DNA of 64,000 nt from Caccoplasma sp905210875 (GTDB lineage: Bacteria; Bacteroidota; Bacteroidia; Bacteroidales; UBA11471). The translations under genes and the position numbers were made by a program. The notes below the pieces were generated by a model. That model saw nothing but the letters and a program-made list of their open reading frames with translations. It was not told the DNA's origin and made no database searches. The stretch is taken from contig OZ007034.1 in assembly GCA_963931635.1 (NCBI GenBank), positions 496,001-560,000 on the forward strand, in the 5' to 3' direction. Positions 34,895 through 43,869 of the stretch are shown here, piece by piece (the stretch's first letter is position 1; every line of letters starts with the position of its first letter).

Positions 34895-35128
34895 TTATTT
34901 GAGGCACACAACAACTCGATTGTTGTTCACGTCTACAAATCCGCCTTCGGCCGCGAGGGTCTTTACCTCCCCTTGGCATTCATACTCGATTTCACCGGCA
35001 GCAAGAGTCGACAGGAGTGATGCATGGTCTTGCAATACGGTAAACGAGCCCATCGTTCCCGGCAAAGTTACACGGGAAACTTCGCCTTGGAATAGGATGC
35101 TTGTGGGAGAAATAATCTCGAGTGTCAT
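34895..35128 (-). CDS. atpC: ATP synthase epsilon subunit (short form)
   Basis: 77 residues covering only the N-terminal beta-sandwich (MTLEIISPTSILFQGEVSRVTLPGTMGSFTVLQDHASLLSTL). The C-terminal helical hairpin that inhibits ATP hydrolysis in other bacteria is absent, a form that recurs in this phylum. It lies 20 bp after atpD. Confidence 0.92.
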   Translation of the reverse strand: MTLEIISPTSILFQGEVSRVTLPGTMGSFTVLQDHASLLSTLAAGEIEYECQGEVKTLAAEGGFVDVNNNRVVVCLK

Positions 35129-35148
35129 AGTGTAGACGATTTAACGGG

Positions 35149-36657
35149 TTAGTTACCTTGTACTTGTTGCAGCATTTTCTCGCCTTTGGCGATAGCTTCG
35201 TCGATGGTTCCTACGTTCAGGAATGCCTGCTCGGGATATTTGTCCATCTCTCCGCTAAGAATCATCTTGAAACCTCGAATGGTCTCTTCGAGAGGTACCA
35301 TCACACCGGGAAGTCCGGTAAACTGCTCGGCCACATGGAAAGGCTGCGAGAGGAAACGTTGTGCTCGACGAGCACGAGCCACGACAAGCTTGTCTTCGTC
35401 GGACAACTCATCTACACCCATGATGGCAATGATATCCTGCAACTCGTTGTAGTGTTGCAACAACTGTTTCACAGCCTGAGCGGTATTATAATGGTCTTCT
35501 CCGATAACCAACGGGTCGAGAATACGGGAGGTCGACTCCAACGGGTCTACGGCCGGATAAATACCCAACTCGGCAATCTTACGGCTGAGCACCGTGGTGG
35601 CATCAAGGAAGCTGAACGTGGTGGCAGGAGCCGGGTCGGTCAAGTCATCGGCCGGCACATAAATGGCCTGTACCGAAGTAATAGAACCGTACTTGGTCGA
35701 AGTGATACGTTCCTGCAAAGCGCCCATCTCCGAAGCCAGGGTAGGTTGATAACCTACGGCCGAAGGCATACGTCCCAGAAGGGCCGACACCTCAGAACCG
35801 GCTTGGGTGAAACGGAAGATGTTGTCGATAAAGAACAAAATCTCTTTTCCTCCATCGCCTGAATCACGGAAGTTCTCGGCTACGGTCAGTCCCGAAAGGG
35901 CCACACGCAGACGTGCTCCCGGTGGTTCATTCATCTGGCCAAACACCAACGTGGCATGAGAGTTGGAGAGTTTTTCCATATCGACCTTGGAGAGGTCCCA
36001 GTGACCCGCTTCCATATCTTTCTTGAAGTCATCGCCATAGTTGATAACGCCCGACTCAATCATCTCACGCAGCAGGTCGTTGCCTTCACGGGTACGTTCA
36101 CCTACACCGGCAAAGACGGTAAATCCGTTGTGGCCTTTGGCGATATTGTGTATCATCTCCATGATAAGCACGGTCTTGCCTACACCGGCACCTCCGAAAA
36201 GACCGATTTTACCACCCTTGGAATAGGGTTCGAGCAAGTCGATGACCTTGATACCGGTATAGAGCATTTCGGTATTAATCGAAAGGTCTTCAAAACGGGG
36301 TGCTGGGCGATGAATTGGGGCTACCTCTTTGTAATCGAGAGCCGGCAGGTGGTCGATGGCATTACCCATTACATTCATCAGACGGCCTTTGACCTGATTG
36401 CCGGTAGGCATAGCCAAGGGACGTTGCAAATCGACCACTTTCATGCCTCGGGTAAGACCGTCGGTAGTATCCATGGCCACACAGCGGACCGTCTGTTCGC
36501 CGATGTGCTGTTCTACCTCCACAATCAAATCCGAACCATCGGGTCTCTGAATTTTCAGCGCATTGTAAATAGGGGGTAGTTGCGCTCCTTCGCCGTCGAA
36601 AGTTGCATCGATCACAGGGCCGATGACTTGCGAAATGTATCCGATATTCTCTTTCAT
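35149..36657 (-). CDS. atpD: ATP synthase beta subunit
   Basis: 502 residues. Walker A is GGAGVGKTVLIMEMIHN, and the catalytic glutamate is in FAGVGERTREGNDL. Walker B is ILFFIDNIFRFTQAGSEVSALLGRMPSAVGYQPTL; the DELSDEDKLVV segment is also present. It is the first atp gene and starts only 31 bp after the nuoH stop, with no terminator or clear promoter between them. Confidence 0.97.
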   Translation of the reverse strand: MKENIGYISQVIGPVIDATFDGEGAQLPPIYNALKIQRPDGSDLIVEVEQHIGEQTVRCVAMDTTDGLTRGMKVVDLQRPLAMPTGNQVKGRLMNVMGNAIDHLPALDYKEVAPIHRPAPRFEDLSINTEMLYTGIKVIDLLEPYSKGGKIGLFGGAGVGKTVLIMEMIHNIAKGHNGFTVFAGVGERTREGNDLLREMIESGVINYGDDFKKDMEAGHWDLSKVDMEKLSNSHATLVFGQMNEPPGARLRVALSGLTVAENFRDSGDGGKEILFFIDNIFRFTQAGSEVSALLGRMPSAVGYQPTLASEMGALQERITSTKYGSITSVQAIYVPADDLTDPAPATTFSFLDATTVLSRKIAELGIYPAVDPLESTSRILDPLVIGEDHYNTAQAVKQLLQHYNELQDIIAIMGVDELSDEDKLVVARARRAQRFLSQPFHVAEQFTGLPGVMVPLEETIRGFKMILSGEMDKYPEQAFLNVGTIDEAIAKGEKMLQQVQGN

Positions 36658-36688
36658 ATGGCTATCTTATTTCATTATACGAATTTCA

Positions 36689-37765
36689 TTAAAAATGTAT
36701 CCCGAAGATGGTAACCAATACCATGAGGAGCAAATTGCAGAATCCTATGGGTACCAAATATTTCCATTCGAGATGCAGGAGCTGGTCGATACGCAAACGG
36801 GGGAATGTCCACTTAAACCACATGATGATAAACATCACCACGGCCGTTTTTCCGAAGAACCAAATCACCGACGGAATGTAATCCATCACTTGATTGAAGG
36901 ATTCCCAACCACCAATATGCAAAGGCATCCAACCGCCCAGGAACAAGAGACTGGCAATACCTGCAACGATGAACATGTTGAGATACTCGGCCAGGTAATA
37001 GAAACCGAAGTGGATACCCGAATATTCGGTGTGATAACCGGCCGTCAACTCCGACTCGGCCTCGGGAAGGTCAAACGGGCCACGGTTGGTCTCGGCTGTT
37101 CCTGCTATAAGATAGATAATAAACGCGATAATCATGGGAATGTGTCCGGTAAAAAGGAACCAGCCCCGACTTTGCAGCTCGATAAGTTGCGAGGTCTGCA
37201 TCGTCCCGGCAAAAACCACGACTGTAAGCATTGACAGGCCGATAGAAAGTTCGTAGCTCACCATCTGTGCACCGCTTCGCATGGCACCGATGAGGGTAAA
37301 CTTGTTGTTACTCGACCAGCCGGCCAGGAGTATTCCCAATACACCTATCGACGAAACGGCCATGATGAAGAATACACCGATATTGAAGTCGAGTACCTGC
37401 AATCCCCTGCCGAAAGGCATGCATCCAAATGTGAGCATAGACGCAAGTATCACCAGGTAAGGCGCAAGATTGAACAGGAATCTATCGCTGTGTTTTATGC
37501 TAATAAGCTCCTTGATGAGGATTTTTATCATATCGGCAACGCTCTGGAAAATACCATAGGGGCCTACCCGGTTGGGACCGAGACGACACTGGAAGAAGGC
37601 ACAAATCTTGCGTTCGCCATAAATCAACGCCAAGGCGATAAGCGCATATAGCAACAGGAGGGCAACCCCTATCAGCACAAACTCGACCAAAAGGGCTCCC
37701 CACTCGGGCATATACTCTCTCAGGAAAGCGTCAATCCATCGTGTTACTATCGAAAAATCGAACAT
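36689..37765 (-). CDS. nuoH: NADH-quinone oxidoreductase subunit H
   Basis: 358 residues. The quinone-site loops are present: ERKICAFFQCRLGPNRVGPYGIFQSVADMIKILIKE, RGPFDLPEAESELTAGYHTEYSG, and the late FKWTFPRLRIDQLL. It links the peripheral and membrane arms. It is followed directly by atpD instead of nuoI. Confidence 0.95.
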   Translation of the reverse strand: MFDFSIVTRWIDAFLREYMPEWGALLVEFVLIGVALLLLYALIALALIYGERKICAFFQCRLGPNRVGPYGIFQSVADMIKILIKELISIKHSDRFLFNLAPYLVILASMLTFGCMPFGRGLQVLDFNIGVFFIMAVSSIGVLGILLAGWSSNNKFTLIGAMRSGAQMVSYELSIGLSMLTVVVFAGTMQTSQLIELQSRGWFLFTGHIPMIIAFIIYLIAGTAETNRGPFDLPEAESELTAGYHTEYSGIHFGFYYLAEYLNMFIVAGIASLLFLGGWMPLHIGGWESFNQVMDYIPSVIWFFGKTAVVMFIIMWFKWTFPRLRIDQLLHLEWKYLVPIGFCNLLLMVLVTIFGIHF

Positions 37766-37818
37766 ATTGTTTGCGGGTTATATTTAATTCTACTTAATAA
37801 GGTGATTCTCTGTTCGGG

Positions 37819-39447
37819 TCAACGGTCGATATCGGGCACTACATAGTCGAGCGAACCGCCGATGGTAATAAGGTCGGCTATCTTGGCGCCTCTCACGAGA
37901 TGGTCTACAACACCCACCAATGCAAATCCCGGAGATACGACCTTGAGCCGGTAAGGTGTTTTGTCGCCCCGACTTTCGAGATAAATACCGAAAGCTCCAC
38001 GTGAGGCTTCCACCTGCTTGAAGTAGCGGCCCTCGGGTACCTTGATAATGGGTTTGGTCTTGACGGCATAGTCGCCTTCGGGTATATTATCGACGAGCTG
38101 TTCGAGAATGTGAAGCGATTGCACAATCTCTTCGAGACGCACGTTGTAACGGGCATAGGAGTCGCCCTCGTGCGACAATACTTCGTCAAACTCAACTTTA
38201 TCGTAGACGGCATAGGGAGTGCGCTTGCGCACATCGCAGGCCCAACCCGAGGCACGACCCGTGGGGCCCGTTGCATTGTAACGTATGGCATCTTCGAGAG
38301 AGAGATGTCCCACGCCTATCATACGGTTGCGGGCAATGACATTGCCGGTGAATACCTGGTTATACTCTTTCAATCGCGCAGGCATGATTTTGATAAATTC
38401 CTTGACCTTGCGCTGGAAATCGGGATGTATGTCGGCCATGACACCGCCGATGGTGTTATAGTTCATCGACATGCGGGCACCGCAGGTCTCTTCGAATATA
38501 TCAAGAATCAACTCTCTCTCGCGGAAACCGTAGAAGAACGCGGTCAGGGCACCGAGGTCCATACAGAGGGTCGAGAAAAACAGCAGGTGCGAAGAGATAC
38601 GCATCAACTCGTCCATCATCGTGCGGATATACTGTGCGCGCAAGGGAACTTCAAGTTGCATGGCATCTTCGATACACATACACAGCGCGTGACGATTCTG
38701 ATGGGCCGAAAGGTAATCAAGACGGTCGGTCATATGGAGGGTCTGCGGGTAGGTCATGCCCTCCCACAGTTTTTCTATACCGCGGTGTATGTAACCGCAA
38801 TGCACATCGACCTTCTTGATAATTTCACCTTCGAGAGAGGTACGGAAACGCAATACGCCGTGAGTGGCGGGGTGTTGCGGACCGATATTGACAATGTAGT
38901 CGTTTTTCTCAAAGATATCCACAACTTTCTTTTCCACCTTCCCATCGGCACCCATAGACAAGGCTATGGTCGTATCGGAACACTCCTCATTAGTCTCGGG
39001 TATGGGATTGTTTTCACGGCTCGTGTCGTAATCTTTACGCAGGGGATAACCGTTCCAGTCTTCGCGGAGGAAGATACGGCGCATATCGGGATGGCCGATA
39101 AATCGTATGCCGTAGAAGTCGTAAACTTCACGTTCTTCAAAATTGGCGTTGGCCCACACATCGCTCACCGAATAGAGTATCGGATCTTTGCGATCGGCCG
39201 TTGCGGCTTTGAGAATCACCCAATGATTGTATTTTACCGAGTTGAGGTAATATACCACACCTAGTGTATCTCCCCAGTCCATTCCGACAAGGGCCACCAG
39301 GTTATCAAACAGCAACTCGCTGTCGTCGTGCAAGTAACGGGCCAAGGCGGGCAACTTCTCGGCCGGAACGGTAAAGGTAGGATATTGACCTTCTTCAAAA
39401 ACAGCTTCGGGAAGGAAAGCCGTTATCTTTTCTTGTATATTTGCCAT
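37819..39447 (-). CDS. nuoCD: NADH-quinone oxidoreductase fused subunits C and D
   Basis: 542 residues. The N-terminal ~150 residues are the 30-kDa NuoC part (ending YPLRKDYDTSRENNPIPE). From about residue 175 the 49-kDa NuoD part begins (NIGPQHPATHGVLRFRTSLEGE) and runs to the conserved C-terminus ADLITIGGSLDYVVPDIDR. The fusion is known in several bacterial groups. It forms the quinone pocket with NuoB. Confidence 0.95.
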   Translation of the reverse strand: MANIQEKITAFLPEAVFEEGQYPTFTVPAEKLPALARYLHDDSELLFDNLVALVGMDWGDTLGVVYYLNSVKYNHWVILKAATADRKDPILYSVSDVWANANFEEREVYDFYGIRFIGHPDMRRIFLREDWNGYPLRKDYDTSRENNPIPETNEECSDTTIALSMGADGKVEKKVVDIFEKNDYIVNIGPQHPATHGVLRFRTSLEGEIIKKVDVHCGYIHRGIEKLWEGMTYPQTLHMTDRLDYLSAHQNRHALCMCIEDAMQLEVPLRAQYIRTMMDELMRISSHLLFFSTLCMDLGALTAFFYGFRERELILDIFEETCGARMSMNYNTIGGVMADIHPDFQRKVKEFIKIMPARLKEYNQVFTGNVIARNRMIGVGHLSLEDAIRYNATGPTGRASGWACDVRKRTPYAVYDKVEFDEVLSHEGDSYARYNVRLEEIVQSLHILEQLVDNIPEGDYAVKTKPIIKVPEGRYFKQVEASRGAFGIYLESRGDKTPYRLKVVSPGFALVGVVDHLVRGAKIADLITIGGSLDYVVPDIDR

Positions 39448-39465
39448 TAAAGGAAAACTTGCGGG

Positions 39466-40056
39466 TTAATCTTCGGATTCTTCTATCGGTTTCTGCTCCT
39501 GACGGTTCACGCCGCCAAAGAATTTTTCAACCTTGACTTTGCGCTGCAACTGCATCATGCCGTAAAGCATGGCTTCGGGCCGGGGAGGACAACCGGGTAT
39601 ATACACGTCGACGGGAAGTATCTCGCCCACACCGTTGAGCACATGGTAAGAATTTTTGAACGGGCCTCCCGAAACAGCACAGCCTCCCACGGCAATGACA
39701 TATTTCGGCTCGGCCATTTGGTCGTAAAGACGACGAAGTACGGGGGCCATTTTGTGTACTATCGTGCCGGCGACCATGATAAAGTCGGCTTGACGCGGAC
39801 TGGCACGGGCCACCTCAAACCCGAATCGCGCCATGTCATAGCGCGCAGCTCCCACCGACATAAATTCGATACCACAGCAACTGGTAGCGAATGTAAGCGG
39901 CCAGAGAGAATTGGATCGGCCCCAATTTATAACGTCGTCGAGAACCCCCATCACCACGTTTGTTCCGTTGGCGCGAAGTTCCTCAACCATTTTTTCGAGA
40001 GACTCATTATCCTTGAAATCCTCGTATTTCATCGATTTTATTTTCGGTTTTTTCAT
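39466..40056 (-). CDS. nuoB: NADH-quinone oxidoreductase subunit B
   Basis: About 196 residues. Four cysteines for cluster N2 are present: SCCGIEF, GGCAVSGG and PGCPPRPE. The start at 40056 (MKKPKIKSMKY) overlaps the nuoA stop by 4 bp (ATGA). In-frame ATGs at 40062 and 40083 are alternatives that would overlap nuoA more. Confidence 0.94.
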   Translation of the reverse strand: MKKPKIKSMKYEDFKDNESLEKMVEELRANGTNVVMGVLDDVINWGRSNSLWPLTFATSCCGIEFMSVGAARYDMARFGFEVARASPRQADFIMVAGTIVHKMAPVLRRLYDQMAEPKYVIAVGGCAVSGGPFKNSYHVLNGVGEILPVDVYIPGCPPRPEAMLYGMMQLQRKVKVEKFFGGVNRQEQKPIEESED

Positions 40057-40403
40057 TTCCATTCCAATGCTCCTTTCTTCCATGCATAGGCAAGGCCGAA
40101 CACAAGGATTACCAAGAAAAACAAAATGTTTACCAACCCGGCTACGCCCAAATCACGAACAATAACCGCCCACGGGAAGAGAAGCACCGTCTCCACATCG
40201 AACATCAGGAACAGAATGGCAAACAGATAATATCCCACCTTGAATTGCATCCACGATGTACCGTGCGTGGGAATACCGCACTCATAGGCCTCTCCTTTCT
40301 GCCTGTTGTATGAGCGGGGCGAAATGAACCATGCGATGAGCAGGGCTGCTGTCACCAGCACAATGCCGGTAAGGAAAACGACTACTAACAATGACAAATT
40401 CAT
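40053..40403 (-). CDS. nuoA: NADH-quinone oxidoreductase subunit A
   Basis: 116 residues with three helices. The family motifs are YECGIPTHGTSWMQFKVGYYLFAILFLMFDVETVLLFPWAV, including the conserved cysteine loop and FDVE. It is the first gene of the long leftward block. No nuoE, F or G is found, as is usual for complex I in this phylum, so the electron donor may not be NADH. Confidence 0.95.
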   Translation of the reverse strand: MNLSLLVVVFLTGIVLVTAALLIAWFISPRSYNRQKGEAYECGIPTHGTSWMQFKVGYYLFAILFLMFDVETVLLFPWAVIVRDLGVAGLVNILFFLVILVFGLAYAWKKGALEWK

Positions 40404-40754
40404 TTTACCTATATCAAACTAACTAAACGTTGTTATTCAATCCTTTGTTAAAAGAAACAGAGACGACGAAGCTCCTCGTCGGAACTTCGGAAGAATGCGG
40501 TGAAAACCGCTTTTTTCAAAAGCGCTTCAAAGTAACGGAATAAAATGCAGCTGGGCAAATTATTTCTCGAAAAATCGACTTTCCAAACAACTTTTTTAGC
40601 ACTTTCAAAACATTTATTCACACTTTCTTCCACAACTTTTTTCTTTTCTTAATTATGTAGAGATGTGATTTTCTTTTTGACAAAAAAACATTACCTTTGC
40701 TATTAGTTATCGGCACAACTCGCATCATTGATTTTATAACAAACTTCTTGTATC
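40404..40754. other. Intergenic region between divergent nuoA and lpxK
   Basis: It holds the lpxK -7 box (40692-40699), a small plus-strand terminator-like hairpin (40497-40510, GCGGT-GAAA-ACCGC followed by six T) and a CGACGA/TCGTCG hairpin (40464-40481). No full TAnnTTTG match was found for the nuo operon on the minus strand; the nearest is TTACTTTG around 40526. The long leader of nuoA is otherwise featureless. Confidence 0.5.
40692..40699 (+). promoter_or_regulatory. -7 box of lpxK
   Basis: TACCTTTG, 56 bp before the lpxK start. Confidence 0.6.
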
Positions 40755-41885
40755 ATGGACAGCCAACAATCTACCACCGAAATTAAATTTCACCCACTCC
40801 TCGCCCCTCTTGCGGGGCTTTACGGCATGGTGGTATGGATACGCAACCGACTGTTCGACTGGAACATACTTCCTGCGGAGAGTTTCAACATTCCCGTCAT
40901 AAGTGTCGGTAACATCACGGTGGGTGGTACCGGAAAAACGCCTCACATAGAGCACCTCATACACGCCCTTTCGGAGTCGTCGTTCAAAATCGCGGTATTG
41001 AGCCGCGGATACAAACGCCACACCCATGGGTTCAGACTGGTAACCATGTCGTCGACCGCAGCCGAGGTAGGCGATGAACCGCTGCAAATCAAGCACAAAT
41101 TCCCCACCACCACGGTGGCCGTCGATACCAACCGGAGGCATGGAATACGCAAACTCATGGAGCAAGTTCCCGACATAGACCTCGTCCTGCTCGACGATGC
41201 CTACCAGCACCGCTATGTCACCCCCTCGATGTCGATACTTCTCACCAGTTACGAACGCATGATTTATGACGACAAGCTGCTGCCGGTCGGAAGGCTCAGA
41301 GAGCCCGTCGATGAAAAGTCTCGCGCCAACATTGTCATCGTCACCAAATGCCCCGACTCGCTCAAACCCATAGACTATCGCCTGCTGGCCAAACATCTCA
41401 ACCTCTACCCCTACCAGAGCCTCTACTTCACCAGCCTTCTCTACGATGAGTTAAAAGCCGTCTTCCCGACCGAAAACAGCCGGCGCATCACCGTAGAACA
41501 ATTGCATGAAAAATCCGACGAAATACTGCTTGTCGCCGGCATTGCCTCACCTCAGCTCTTCGCCGAATACATAGGGAAATATGCCTCCCACACCCAACTG
41601 TGGACCTTTGGCGACCATCACGAGTTTACCCCCCGAGACCTGCGTAAAATCGAAAAATGGATAGCAGACTCCGACGAAAAGGGAGAACACGGCTATGTCA
41701 TTGTAACCGAAAAAGATGCCGCCCGGCTACTTCACAGCCCCCACGTCTCATCGCTACTGAAAAGCCGTCTTTATTACCTGCCCATGCGCATCCACTTCAT
41801 GCTCGGACAAGAAGCCGCATTCAACCAACAAATCAAAGAATCGGTCATACGCTTCCGCCGGCAGATGATTCAAAAGAAAAAATAA
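40755..41885 (+). CDS. lpxK: Tetraacyldisaccharide 4'-kinase LpxK
   Basis: 376 residues. The P-loop is in GNITVGGTGKTPHIEHLI near residue 55, followed by LSRGYKRHTHGF and DLVLLDDAYQHRYV with the Walker-B-like Asp pair. It phosphorylates the 4' position of the lipid A precursor at the inner membrane. An N-terminal hydrophobic stretch (HPLLAPLAGLYGMVVWIRNRLF) fits membrane association. The PNP gene starts 20 bp later and thiL follows, an operon without an obvious shared pathway. Confidence 0.95.
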   Translation: MDSQQSTTEIKFHPLLAPLAGLYGMVVWIRNRLFDWNILPAESFNIPVISVGNITVGGTGKTPHIEHLIHALSESSFKIAVLSRGYKRHTHGFRLVTMSSTAAEVGDEPLQIKHKFPTTTVAVDTNRRHGIRKLMEQVPDIDLVLLDDAYQHRYVTPSMSILLTSYERMIYDDKLLPVGRLREPVDEKSRANIVIVTKCPDSLKPIDYRLLAKHLNLYPYQSLYFTSLLYDELKAVFPTENSRRITVEQLHEKSDEILLVAGIASPQLFAEYIGKYASHTQLWTFGDHHEFTPRDLRKIEKWIADSDEKGEHGYVIVTEKDAARLLHSPHVSSLLKSRLYYLPMRIHFMLGQEAAFNQQIKESVIRFRRQMIQKKK

Positions 41886-41904
41886 CCCTCAAAATACAAC
41901 TGTC

Positions 41905-42717
41905 ATGCTCGAACAGATAAAAGAGACCGCTGCCTACATATCCGGGCAATTCGGAACAATACCCCCCGTCGCCATCATTCTGGGAACCGGGCTGGGCGAA
42001 CTGGCCGGACACATTACCGACCGTCAGGAACTTCCCTACGCCCAGATTCCTCACTTCCCCCTGTCGACCGTCGAAGGGCACAGCGGCAAGTTGATCAAGG
42101 GCCGCCTCGGCAACCGCGAGATAATTGCCATGCAGGGCCGCTTTCACTACTACGAGGGCTACACCATGCAACAGGTTACCTACCCCGTGCGGGTGATGCA
42201 ACAACTGGGCATAAAAACGCTCTTTGTCTCCAACGCAGCCGGCGGCATGAACCCTGACTTCAAGGTGGGCGACCTCATGCTCATCACTGACCACATCAAC
42301 ACCTTTCCCGACCATCCTCTGCGCGGGAAAAACTACGACGAACTCGGGCCCCGATTCCCCGACATGAGCAATGCCTATACCCCCCGCCTCATCGCCAAAG
42401 CCCTCGACATAGCCCGCCGCAACGACATTACAGTGCAACAAGGCGTCTACGTCGGCACCCAGGGGCCCTCGTTTGAAACGCCGGCCGAGTACCGCTACTT
42501 CCGCACGATAGGCGGTGACGCCGTAGGCATGTCGACCGTCCCCGAAGTCATCGTCGCCCACCACGCCGGCATGGAGGTCTTTGCCATCTCGGTCATCACC
42601 GACCTGGGTGGCTTCGGCGACATCGTCAAATGCTCGCACGAAGAGGTACAGAAGGCAGCCGCCGAAGCGCAGCCCCGCATGACCCTCATCATGCGGCAAC
42701 TCATCGAAGAAATGTAA
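41905..42717 (+). CDS. Purine-nucleoside phosphorylase (trimeric type I)
   Basis: 270 residues. The motifs ILGTGLGELAG, TVEGHSGKLIKG, FHYYEGY, VSNAAGGMNPDFKVGD and GPSFETPAEYRYF, and the base-binding STVPEVIVAHH region match the trimeric PNP family. It cleaves purine nucleosides with phosphate, giving base and ribose 1-phosphate. It lies between lpxK and thiL, probably in one operon. Confidence 0.94.
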   Translation: MLEQIKETAAYISGQFGTIPPVAIILGTGLGELAGHITDRQELPYAQIPHFPLSTVEGHSGKLIKGRLGNREIIAMQGRFHYYEGYTMQQVTYPVRVMQQLGIKTLFVSNAAGGMNPDFKVGDLMLITDHINTFPDHPLRGKNYDELGPRFPDMSNAYTPRLIAKALDIARRNDITVQQGVYVGTQGPSFETPAEYRYFRTIGGDAVGMSTVPEVIVAHHAGMEVFAISVITDLGGFGDIVKCSHEEVQKAAAEAQPRMTLIMRQLIEEM

Positions 42718-42766
42718 ACCTTCCACAATCAACCCGCAAATACATATATTCACAATACGCACTGCC

Positions 42767-43837
42767 ATGGAGAATAAACCCCGAACCGATATTTCCACCC
42801 TCGGCGAGTTTGGTCTCATACGGCACCTCACCGAGAATTTTCCAACTCGAAATGCCTCGACCCTCAAAGGGGTAGGCGACGACGCCGCCGTACTCGACTA
42901 CGGCAACAAGCGCACCCTCGTCACCACCGACCTGCTGCTCGAAGGCATACACTTCGACCTCACCTACGTCCCGCTGAAACACCTCGGCTACAAATCGGCC
43001 GTCGTCAACTTCTCCGACATCTACGCCATGAACGGACGTCCCCGCCAGATTACCGTCTCGCTGGGCCTCTCCAAGCGCTTCTCCATCGAAGACATGGAAG
43101 AGCTGTACGCCGGCATACAGTTGGCCTGCAACATCTACGGTGTCGACCTGGTAGGCGGAGATACCTCGGCCTCACTCACTGGCCTCACCATCAGCATCAC
43201 CTGCATCGGCGAAGGAGAAGAGGGTAAAATCGTGTACCGCAACGGTGCGAGAGAAAACGACCTCATCTGCGTAAGCGGCGACCTCGGTGCCGCCTACATG
43301 GGGCTGCAACTGCTCGAACGTGAGAAACACGTCTACGCCGGCGAAAGCAATTTCACCCCCGCCTTTGAGGGTAAAGAGTATATTCTCGAACGTCAGCTCA
43401 AACCCGAAGCCCGAAAAGACATCATTGCCGAACTCGACAAGCGACACATTGTCCCCACCGCCATGATGGATATCTCCGACGGTCTCTCCTCGGAACTGCA
43501 TCACATCTGCACCCAAAGCCACACCGGCTGCCGCATCTACGAAGACCGCATACCCATCGATTACCAGACTGCTGTCATGGCCGAAGAGCTCAACATGAGC
43601 CTTGTCACTGCAGCCCTCAACGGCGGAGAAGACTACGAACTGCTCTTCACCGTACCGCTCGGCAGCCACGACGAAGTAGCCGCCATACCCGGTGTACACA
43701 TCATCGGCCACATCACGGCCCCTTCGCTGGGACTCTACATGATTTCCCGCGACGGCAACGAGATAGAACTCCGAGCACAAGGCTGGAATTCTCTTGCAGA
43801 AGAGAACCATGATACAACAACGGAAAATCCCGAATAA
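42767..43837 (+). CDS. thiL: Thiamine-monophosphate kinase ThiL
   Basis: 356 residues of the PurM-like fold. The motifs are LKGVGDDAAVLDYG, TTDLLLEGIHFDLTY, NFSDIYAMNG, LVGGDTSAS and AMMDISDGLSSELHHI, and GGEDYELLFTVP is present near the C-terminus. It makes thiamine diphosphate from the monophosphate with ATP. It lies 49 bp after the PNP gene. All metal-binding Asp residues appear intact. Confidence 0.95.
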   Translation: MENKPRTDISTLGEFGLIRHLTENFPTRNASTLKGVGDDAAVLDYGNKRTLVTTDLLLEGIHFDLTYVPLKHLGYKSAVVNFSDIYAMNGRPRQITVSLGLSKRFSIEDMEELYAGIQLACNIYGVDLVGGDTSASLTGLTISITCIGEGEEGKIVYRNGARENDLICVSGDLGAAYMGLQLLEREKHVYAGESNFTPAFEGKEYILERQLKPEARKDIIAELDKRHIVPTAMMDISDGLSSELHHICTQSHTGCRIYEDRIPIDYQTAVMAEELNMSLVTAALNGGEDYELLFTVPLGSHDEVAAIPGVHIIGHITAPSLGLYMISRDGNEIELRAQGWNSLAEENHDTTTENPE

Positions 43838-43869
43838 ATTCTATTTTACCTCATAAAGAAGAAACCGCC

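Noticed and set aside
37819..40403. Absence of nuoE, nuoF and nuoG as a novel finding
   Set aside because: Complex I without the NADH module and with fused nuoCD is already typical of Bacteroidetes.
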